Shown in pieces: positions 1 to 4,622 of a stretch of DNA of 6,335 nucleotides (position 1 is its first letter; every line of letters starts with the position of its first letter). Origin of the DNA: an uncultured Desulfomonile sp. (lineage in GTDB: Bacteria; Desulfobacterota; Desulfomonilia; Desulfomonilales; Desulfomonilaceae); NCBI GenBank assembly GCA_903920415.1, contig CAIXMD010000111.1, positions 1 through 6,335 on the forward strand, in the 5' to 3' direction. The translations under genes and the position numbers were made by a program. Under the pieces are notes generated by a model. That model was not told the DNA's origin. It was given only the letters and a program-made list of their open reading frames with translations, and ran no database searches.

Positions 1-638
1 ACTTCATGATGCTGGGCCTCAATGGTTATGCCTAGACTTTCCAAGACCAAGACCATCTCGGTCCTGATATCCTGGAGAGAGTCGCTGGGAGAGACCGGAA
101 AATAGCCTTCTTTGTGCCGAGGTTTGTAACCGAGGTTCGGCTCTTCCTCTCTTGCAGTGTTCCAGCACCCCTCTATAGAATCCACCTGGTGAAAACCGTG
201 ATTGGAGCCATAGCTATATCTGACATCGTCAAAAATAAAGAACTCTGCTTCAGGCCCAAAGTACGCCGTATCACCGATCTTGGTGTACTTCAGGTAAGCC
301 TCTGCTTTATGTGCTATGTTGCGCGGATCTCTTGTGTAACGTTCCCTAGTAAGGGGATCCACGATGTTGCAGATCAGAGACAGAGTCGGATGCTCCATGA
401 ATGGATCCATGATCGCCGTATGAGGATCCGGAATCACCAGCATGTCCGACGCATGAATGGGCTGCCAACCTCGAATCGACGATCCATCAAATCCAAACCC
501 TTCTTCAAATGAATCTTCCTCGAGTTCATGAAGAGGCACACTGAAATGCTGCCACATTCCCGGAAAATCCATAAACTTTAAGTCTACCATCACCGCTTGG
601 TTTTTCTTGGCGAATTCGATTACTTCTTTTGGCTCCAT
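1..638 (-). CDS. glnA: Glutamine synthetase type I, N-terminal part (runs off left edge)
   Basis: Cytosolic dodecameric enzyme that makes glutamine from glutamate, ammonium and ATP. The reverse strand gives 212 open codons from ATG at 638 to the window edge, so the C-terminal half is missing (the family has about 440-470 residues). Visible: the N-terminal beta-grasp domain (about 15-100) with GFGFDGSSIRGW at 48-58, holding the active-site latch Asp51 and Ser54; GPEAEFFIFD at 128-137 with metal ligands Glu130 and Glu132; PVSPSDSLQDIR at 181-192; and AQHHE ending at Glu212, the equivalent of the Salmonella metal ligand. These are hallmark GSI motifs and are intact. The start is fixed by an AAGGAG ribosome site 6 nt upstream. 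The adenylylation tyrosine lies beyond the edge, so that control cannot be judged. It is the last visible gene of amtB-glnB-glnA, 237 nt after glnB, a gap large enough for its own control signals. Confidence 0.97.
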   Translation of the reverse strand, partial: MEPKEVIEFAKKNQAVMVDLKFMDFPGMWQHFSVPLHELEEDSFEEGFGFDGSSIRGWQPIHASDMLVIPDPHTAIMDPFMEHPTLSLICNIVDPLTRERYTRDPRNIAHKAEAYLKYTKIGDTAYFGPEAEFFIFDDVRYSYGSNHGFHQVDSIEGCWNTAREEEPNLGYKPRHKEGYFPVSPSDSLQDIRTEMVLVLESLGITIEAQHHE

Positions 639-644
639 GCCTTA

Positions 645-650
645 CTCCTT
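645..650 (-). promoter_or_regulatory. glnA ribosome binding site
   Basis: On the minus strand AAGGAG lies 6 nt before the ATG at 638, within an A-rich run (GAAAAAAGGAG). It is a strong Shine-Dalgarno and settles the glnA start. Confidence 0.85.
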
Positions 651-671
651 TTTTCTGAATTTAGATCATAT

Positions 672-711
672 ATCAGTGCAACTGCGCACATTGTTTTCCT
701 GATCACTGCAA
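672..711 (-). repeat. Pair of 10-nt direct repeats upstream of glnA
   Basis: Minus-strand copies TTGCAGTGAT (711-702) and TTGCACTGAT (681-672) differ at one base and are 30 bp apart, close to three helical turns, so they would lie on roughly the same face of the DNA. They sit 34-73 bp before the glnA start. A -10-like TATGAT lies just downstream at 665-670 without a convincing -35, so a glnA promoter here, bound or controlled through the repeats, is possible but unproven. They do not match the NtrC consensus, and no sigma-54 promoter with both the -24 and -12 elements is seen in this gap. Confidence 0.4.
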
Positions 712-712
712 A

Positions 713-796
713 GGTAAACAAAACAGATCACCGGACCCGGCGGTAGGAAATAATTTCGTCCCCTCCGGAAGCCGCCCCAACACCTCATCCAGTGAT
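713..796 (-). promoter_or_regulatory. Putative structured leader or attenuator RNA between glnB and glnA
   Basis: Read as minus-strand RNA, the gap folds into nested helices. P1 pairs 796-788 with 735-727 (9 bp, one G-U). P2 pairs 776-772 with 743-739 (GGCGG/CCGCC, 5 bp). P3 pairs 764-759 with 750-745 (6 bp, two G-U) and closes an 8-nt loop, CGAAAUUA. An 11-nt strand (787-777) and a 7-nt strand (771-765) bulge asymmetrically. All three wobble pairs would be C-A mismatches on the plus strand, which favours a minus-strand transcript. P1 is followed at once by CUGUUUUGUUU, so the element could end glnB transcription or attenuate glnA. I do not recognise it as a named RNA family. The fold was done by eye and its energy is uncomputed. 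Confidence 0.4.
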
Positions 797-875
797 ATAG
801 CCTGTTTGAAAGCAAAATGGAATCAATAGGACGATGGTAGCCGATATCTTTTCGTACAATAAGCACATCCATCGC

Positions 876-1214
876 CTAGATTGCATCTGCATCCCGTTCA
901 CCTGTTCGTATCCTCACAACCGTATCGATCGGCAATACAAAGATCTTGCCATCTCCGATCGTTCCGGTACGGGCAGCCGCGATTACTTTTTCGATGACCT
1001 GATCTGTAATTGAAGCAGGGACGACCATCTCGACCTTAATCTTTGGCAAGAAGTCTACCAGGTACTCAGCTCCCCTGTAGATCTCCTTGTGACCTTTTTG
1101 CCGTCCGAAGCCTTTGACTTCAGTCACGGTCATACCTTGAACGCCGATTGCGCTCAATGCTTCTTTAACATCATCGAGCTTAAAAGGCTTGATGATTACT
1201 TCTATTTTTTTCAT
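876..1214 (-). CDS. glnB: Nitrogen regulatory protein PII
   Basis: Trimeric cytosolic signal protein that binds ATP/ADP and 2-oxoglutarate and passes nitrogen status to partners, typically AmtB, adenylyltransferase or a regulator. The start at 1214 gives 112 residues, the standard PII length, beginning MKKIEVIIKPFKLDDV; an in-frame ATG at 1283 would add 23 residues that are not PII-like. An AAAGGGA ribosome site lies about 5 nt upstream. The T-loop (about 37-55) is complete with Tyr51, the uridylylation site. The B-loop TGTIGDGKIFV (83-93) and C-terminal Arg101 and Arg103 supply nucleotide contacts. It sits directly after amtB, the usual glnK position, but Lys3, Glu5 and Asp54 are more like GlnB than GlnK. 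It is probably cotranscribed with amtB (108-nt gap). The family call is certain; the GlnB/GlnK label is less so. Confidence 0.97.
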   Translation of the reverse strand: MKKIEVIIKPFKLDDVKEALSAIGVQGMTVTEVKGFGRQKGHKEIYRGAEYLVDFLPKIKVEMVVPASITDQVIEKVIAAARTGTIGDGKIFVLPIDTVVRIRTGERDADAI

Positions 1215-1252
1215 TCTGTTCCCTTTCTGCATTATCCGGCACTTATGCTTGA

Positions 1253-1278
1253 CCGTCCAAAAAACATCTTTTGGACGG
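1253..1278 (-). repeat. Perfect 10-bp hairpin in the amtB-glnB gap
   Basis: Plus-strand arms ccgtccaaaa (1253-1262) and ttttggacgg (1269-1278) are exact inverted repeats around a 6-nt loop. On the minus-strand transcript the hairpin ends 38 nt before the glnB start. No U-run follows it, so it is not a standard terminator; an mRNA-stability or processing hairpin is more likely. A second GACGG (minus strand, 1292-1288) could pair with the CCGTC of the first arm, giving a competing 5-bp hairpin. Confidence 0.6.
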
Positions 1279-1322
1279 AACAAGAAACCGTCTTGATTTT
1301 TCTCTAATGATAGCCGGCCCTC

Positions 1323-2561
1323 TTAAAGATTGTAACCGGTTTCTCCGTGACAAGCGGTGTCAACGCCCGCCATCTCTTCCTCATCCGTTACCCGGAGTCC
1401 CATGACGGCCTTGACGATGTAAAGGATTATGAGAGTGACAACGAAAGAGAAAATAATTGTGGTGAGCACGGCTACAATCTGCACCCAGACCTGTCCTGGG
1501 TTTCCAAAGAATAGGCCGTCCGCCGCTGCGGGGTTGATGGCCTTCGAACAGAAGAGACCTGTTGCAATGGCGCCCCAGGCACCTCCTACTCCGTGAACAC
1601 CGACTACGTCCAATGAGTCATCATACCCCAAACCGCTCTTGGCAAGCACGGCGAGATAGCAAAAAATGCCTGCTCCTATACCGATGAACACTGAAGAGAC
1701 CGGACCCACGTACCCTGAAGCCGGAGTTATTGCCACAAGGCCTGCCACAGCTCCCGAGGCTACCCCGAGGGTCGTAGGCTTTCCTCTGATGATCCATTCT
1801 GCGAATACCCATGCTAATGCTGCAGCTGCAGTAGCCATATGAGTGGCCACAAAGGCCATGGCCGCCCCTTCGTTTGCAGCCAGGGCACTTCCAGCGTTGA
1901 AGCCGAACCACCCGAACCAGAGGAGGCCGGCGCCAAGCAATGTAAGAGTAAGGTTATGAGGAATCATAGGCGTTGTTCCGTAGCCTTTACGTTTACCTAC
2001 AACGAGGGCACAGGCCAAAGCAGCTACACCTGCATTCACGTGAACGACGGTTCCACCTGCAAAGTCAAGAGCCCCCATGCCGGCGAGCCATCCTCCCGGC
2101 CCCCACACCCAGTGAGCCACGGGGCAATATACAAAGGTAATCCACAAAATCATGAAGAGAATGAAAGAACTGAACTTAATCCTTTCTGCAAAAGCACCTG
2201 TGATAAGAGCTGGAGTGATGATAGCAAACATGCACTGGAATATCATGAAGGTTGATCCAGGGATCGTCATGGTCTTCGAGGGATCCGCCAGATCAGGCAA
2301 TAGGGAGCCTCCGATACCGTTCAACCCGAAGTAAGCTCCACCGCCCAACAGCCCGCTGAATGCATCTGGGGCAAAAACCAGACTGAATCCGTAGAACAGC
2401 CAGATCATCGACGCCAGCCCCATGATAAAGAAGCTGTGCATCATTGTTGATAAAACATTCTTAGCACGTGTCATACCACCATAAAACATTGCCAGACCAG
2501 GGGTCATCAAGAGCACCAATGCCGATGATATGAGAACCCACGCATTGTCGGCAGCATTCAT
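1323..2561 (-). CDS. amtB: Ammonium transporter (Amt/MEP/Rh family)
   Basis: Inner-membrane trimeric channel that takes up ammonium when it is scarce and is plugged by PII through the PII T-loop. The start at 2561 (MNAADNAWVLIS) gives 412 residues, with a strong GGAGGTG ribosome site 8 nt upstream. A longer open frame back to 2801 overlaps the promoter region and is unlikely to be translated. There is no separate signal peptide, as in many Amt proteins; about 11 membrane helices span roughly residues 5-385. Equivalents of the E. coli pore residues are present: Phe112, Trp153, Asp166, His174, Phe221, Ser225 and His323, including the twin histidines in FAGGTVVH and DVVGVHGVGG. The cytosolic tail from GLRVTDEEE to HGETGYNL is the conserved regulatory end, consistent with gating by the PII gene just downstream. 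Likely expressed from the sigma-54 promoter at 2698-2713. Confidence 0.98.
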   Translation of the reverse strand: MNAADNAWVLISSALVLLMTPGLAMFYGGMTRAKNVLSTMMHSFFIMGLASMIWLFYGFSLVFAPDAFSGLLGGGAYFGLNGIGGSLLPDLADPSKTMTIPGSTFMIFQCMFAIITPALITGAFAERIKFSSFILFMILWITFVYCPVAHWVWGPGGWLAGMGALDFAGGTVVHVNAGVAALACALVVGKRKGYGTTPMIPHNLTLTLLGAGLLWFGWFGFNAGSALAANEGAAMAFVATHMATAAAALAWVFAEWIIRGKPTTLGVASGAVAGLVAITPASGYVGPVSSVFIGIGAGIFCYLAVLAKSGLGYDDSLDVVGVHGVGGAWGAIATGLFCSKAINPAAADGLFFGNPGQVWVQIVAVLTTIIFSFVVTLIILYIVKAVMGLRVTDEEEMAGVDTACHGETGYNL

Positions 2562-2569
2562 TGTACAAA

Positions 2570-2576
2570 CACCTCC
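2570..2576 (-). promoter_or_regulatory. amtB ribosome binding site
   Basis: The minus strand reads GGAGGTG ending 8 nt before the ATG at 2561. It is a near-ideal Shine-Dalgarno and the main reason to reject the upstream in-frame starts. Confidence 0.88.
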
Positions 2577-2697
2577 GAGATACTTCTGACTAAAGGCTAA
2601 GCCATTGTGCCTTTTCTTGCCCGGTGAGCACTCACGATCCAGTGTGACCCGGACAAATGGGTATGTTAAACGGCTGCCTATGTACCTTGACACGCAA

Positions 2698-2713
2698 AGC
2701 AATCCAAATGCCA
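2698..2713 (-). promoter_or_regulatory. Sigma-54 (-24/-12) promoter for amtB
   Basis: The minus strand reads TGGCATTTGGATTGCT. Against the consensus TGGCAYRNNNNTTGCW it has the invariant GG and GC with exact spacing and departs only at the R position. Transcription would start near 2687, leaving a leader of about 125 nt before amtB. The gene immediately upstream encodes a sigma-54 activator with an intact GAFTGA loop, which makes this a natural target. Confidence 0.8.
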
Positions 2714-2761
2714 AAAGTTCAAGGGCATACAACAATAAGTTAACTATTTGATATATTGGAT

Positions 2762-2790
2762 ATTTTAGCATGACAAGAAATGAAAGACAA
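2762..2790 (-). promoter_or_regulatory. Possible second (sigma-70) promoter for amtB
   Basis: Minus-strand TTGTCT (2790-2785, 4 of 6 matches to -35) and TAAAAT (2767-2762, 5 of 6 matches to -10) are separated by exactly 17 bp. With the sigma-54 promoter downstream this would give a tandem arrangement like that known for enteric glnA. AT-rich spacer regions throw up such matches by chance, so this is tentative. Confidence 0.3.
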
Positions 2791-2799
2791 CCGGCTGTC
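2786..2799. repeat. 14-bp near-palindrome upstream of the amtB sigma-54 promoter
   Basis: The plus strand gacaaccggctgtc matches its own reverse complement at 12 of 14 positions (arms GACA/TGTC around CCGG). Its centre is about 105 bp before the predicted sigma-54 start, in the range used by enhancer-bound activators. It is not the classical NifA site TGT-N10-ACA. As minus-strand RNA it could also form a weak 5-bp hairpin followed by UUUCAUUUCUU, a poor terminator for the regulator gene that ends at 2841. Confidence 0.4.
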
Positions 2800-2840
2800 A
2801 AACTCGATGTTACTGTACGGTAGGTTTGATGAAGTACAAG

Positions 2841-4403
2841 CTACCTTATGGTACGAAACCTTTTCGTATCGATTCCGTGCTTTGTCACGCGCAAACCCAT
2901 GATTCTTTCAGAAATTCTTAGAGCACGAGCAGCTTTTGCCTTATTCCCGCGAGTCGATTTCAAGGCATCCATAATGATATCACGCTCAATATTTTCGAGG
3001 GTGTCATCCAGAGTGCCCCTGTGTTGAGTACCGCTAGCCAGGGGAGTCTGAAGGGTGGGTGGAAGATAGCGGCCGTGGATTACCTGGTCTGAACTCAACA
3101 GAACCGCTCTCTCCATGCAATTCTCGAGTTCCCGCACGTTGCCCGGCCAGTGATAGCTCATAAGCATATCAATAGCAGACGTGGAGATCCTTTTTATGTT
3201 TTTGTGATTTGCTTTACTGTATTTCTCGACAAAGTAATCAGTCAACAAAGGGATGTCAGTCTTTCGTTCCCGAAGAGGCGGAATATGGATTGGAAAAACG
3301 TTGAGCCGGTAATAGAGATCTTGCCTGAAATTAGCTTCTTCGATGAGTTGCTCGAGATTCCGGTTCGTTGCCGTTATCACTCTCACATCCGTTCTCATAG
3401 TAGCCGTTCCACCAACCCGTTCAAACTCCCTTTCCTGCAGTATCCGGAGAAATTTGATCTGAGTGGTTGGAGACAAGTCTCCTATCTCGTCCAGGAAGAT
3501 ACTGCCGCCATGAGCCAGTTCAAAACGCCCCTTGCGCATGGCTATGGCACCTGTAAAAGCCCCTTTTTCATGACCAAAAAGTTCACTTTCCACTACGCTT
3601 TCCGGCAGAGCCCCGCAGTTCACCTTGATGAATGGTTTCTCGGCCCGAAAGCTATTGAAGTGAATTGCGTGAGCGACAAGTTCTTTGCCGGTACCACTCT
3701 CTCCTCTTATGAGAACCGTTGCGTCACTTCTCGTCACTTGGGCGATCAATTCGTAAACATTTTGCATGCCTTTTGAATTGCCCACGATGTTGGACGGTTT
3801 AAAACGGTCCTTGAGTTGACTTTGGAGCCTTTTGTTCTCGTCCAAGAGGCGATGTTGTTCCTCTTGAGCGGACTGTCTCAACCGGACCGCCTGCGAGATC
3901 ATTGAGGCAACGATCGAAAGAAGGCGAACATCTTCGGCAAGTGATACTCCTTCTTCAAAAAGTCGATCCGCGCTCAAGGCTCCGATGACCTCGTTTCCCA
4001 GCTTGATAGGAACGCAAATAAACGATATGTCCTTTTTTCTGAGACCTTTCCTGGCGCCGGTGCGGTCCAGAAAAAGAGGCTCATCTGAAATGTGAGGCAC
4101 AACCGCAGGCCGACCAGTTGCAATAACCTTTCCAGTCACACCCTCGCCCGGCCTGTACTTTCCGCGCTCTTTTTGGCTATCAGAAAGGCCGTGAGCCGCC
4201 TCGATCAGTATTTCACCCGATTCTCGGTTCAGGAGAGTCAGCGTACCACGCATCATGCCCATGTGCTCAGCCGTTGCTTCCAGCACAGGTCCCACAACGT
4301 CGCGTATATCCATGCTGCGATCTAGGCTTTGGCTGATCTTGAAAAGGAGGAGTAGTTCTTGAATCTCACGCTGCATCTTGGGTTGGGTATCACGGCTTGC
4401 CAT
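2841..4403 (-). CDS. NifA-like sigma-54-dependent transcriptional activator (GAF-AAA+-Fis HTH)
   Basis: Enhancer-binding protein that hydrolyses ATP to open sigma-54 RNA polymerase promoters; 520 residues, close to NifA length. Order: N-terminal GAF sensor (about 20-170, with YRPGEGVTGKV and the VVPHISDEPLFLDRT stretch typical of NifA), a charged helical linker (about 172-200), the AAA+ domain (about 205-435) and a Fis-type helix-turn-helix (about 483-515). AAA+ motifs are intact: Walker A GESGTGKE 234-241, GAFTGA 281-286, Walker B FLDE 303-306, sensor I around 341-350, FRQDLYYRLNVF 359-370, and WPGNVRELEN 419-428. There is no response-receiver domain, so it is not NtrC. The C-X4-C pair of oxygen-sensing rhizobial NifA is absent. 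The first ATG is preferred because TGAGGA lies 4 nt before it and Met10 has no such site. It probably controls amtB-glnB-glnA, but true nif control cannot be excluded because no nif genes are in view. Confidence 0.93.
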   Translation of the reverse strand: MASRDTQPKMQREIQELLLLFKISQSLDRSMDIRDVVGPVLEATAEHMGMMRGTLTLLNRESGEILIEAAHGLSDSQKERGKYRPGEGVTGKVIATGRPAVVPHISDEPLFLDRTGARKGLRKKDISFICVPIKLGNEVIGALSADRLFEEGVSLAEDVRLLSIVASMISQAVRLRQSAQEEQHRLLDENKRLQSQLKDRFKPSNIVGNSKGMQNVYELIAQVTRSDATVLIRGESGTGKELVAHAIHFNSFRAEKPFIKVNCGALPESVVESELFGHEKGAFTGAIAMRKGRFELAHGGSIFLDEIGDLSPTTQIKFLRILQEREFERVGGTATMRTDVRVITATNRNLEQLIEEANFRQDLYYRLNVFPIHIPPLRERKTDIPLLTDYFVEKYSKANHKNIKRISTSAIDMLMSYHWPGNVRELENCMERAVLLSSDQVIHGRYLPPTLQTPLASGTQHRGTLDDTLENIERDIIMDALKSTRGNKAKAARALRISERIMGLRVTKHGIDTKRFRTIR

Positions 4404-4457
4404 TCAGTCCTCAGCAATAATCTTGAGTATCGGGGGTTGAAATCTAAATCTTACCAA

Positions 4458-4486
4458 ATTGTAGGACTACACGACATTATTGTCAA
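4458..4486 (-). promoter_or_regulatory. Sigma-70 promoter of the NifA-like regulator
   Basis: Minus strand TTGACA (4486-4481, 6 of 6 matches), a 17-bp spacer, then TACAAT (4463-4458, 5 of 6). The start would fall near 4451, leaving a leader of about 48 nt. This predicts steady expression of the regulator, with activity set by signal binding rather than by its level. A short inverted repeat GACA-N4-TGTC (4473-4484) overlaps the -35 box, but half of it is the -35 itself. Confidence 0.75.
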
Positions 4487-4587
4487 AGCTATTTACCGGC
4501 TCCAAAAGCCACGCGAGCAAAGAACCTCCGCGAAACAAAAACCTCTTCTATCTTCTGTATGCTTAATGTTTTTTCGTGAGGTATCAC

Positions 4588-4616
4588 TTGACCTTTGATC
4601 AATTACATTCTAAATA
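4588..4616 (+). promoter_or_regulatory. Candidate sigma-70 promoter of the transglycosylase gene
   Basis: TTGACC (5 of 6 matches) lies 17 bp before TAAATA (only 3 of 6). The implied start, near 4623, falls on the ATG itself, so the transcript would be leaderless or the real promoter is elsewhere. It is the best plus-strand candidate in the 219-bp divergent gap. Confidence 0.35.
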
Positions 4617-4622
4617 GAAAGG

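Noticed and set aside
114..512. 132-codon plus-strand open frame
   Set aside because: It lies wholly antisense to glnA, whose frame has intact catalytic motifs throughout.
700..716. Possible sigma-54 -12 element (TTTGCA) upstream of glnA
   Set aside because: The matching -24 position reads TTTGTT instead of TGGCAC, so the essential GG is missing.
666..872. 68-codon minus-strand open frame starting just after the glnB stop
   Set aside because: It has no ribosome site and an odd Arg/Trp/Cys-rich composition with no recognisable motif, and it overlaps the foldable non-coding element and the direct repeats.
1231..1258. Possible glnB promoter (TTGGAC-N18-GATAAT, minus strand)
   Set aside because: The -35 is poor and the implied start would fall inside the glnB ribosome site.
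1215..1283. Upstream ATG giving PII a 23-residue extension
   Set aside because: The extension reads through the hairpin and is not PII-like, while 112 residues from 1214 is the exact family length.
1839..2255. 138-codon plus-strand open frame
   Set aside because: It is antisense to the membrane helices of amtB and has low-complexity, unconvincing content.
2562..2801. 80-residue in-frame N-terminal extension of AmtB, partly hydrophobic like a signal peptide
   Set aside because: The strong GGAGGTG lies at the internal ATG 2561, Amt homologues begin at this position, and the extension spans the sigma-54 promoter.
2819..2845. Inverted repeat GGTAGGTT/AAGCTACC around the regulator stop codon
   Set aside because: The 8-bp arms carry a mismatch, the loop is 11 nt and no U-run follows, so there is no good case for a terminator.
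3150..3776. 208-codon plus-strand open frame
   Set aside because: It is the antisense shadow of the AAA+ domain of the regulator and resembles no known protein.
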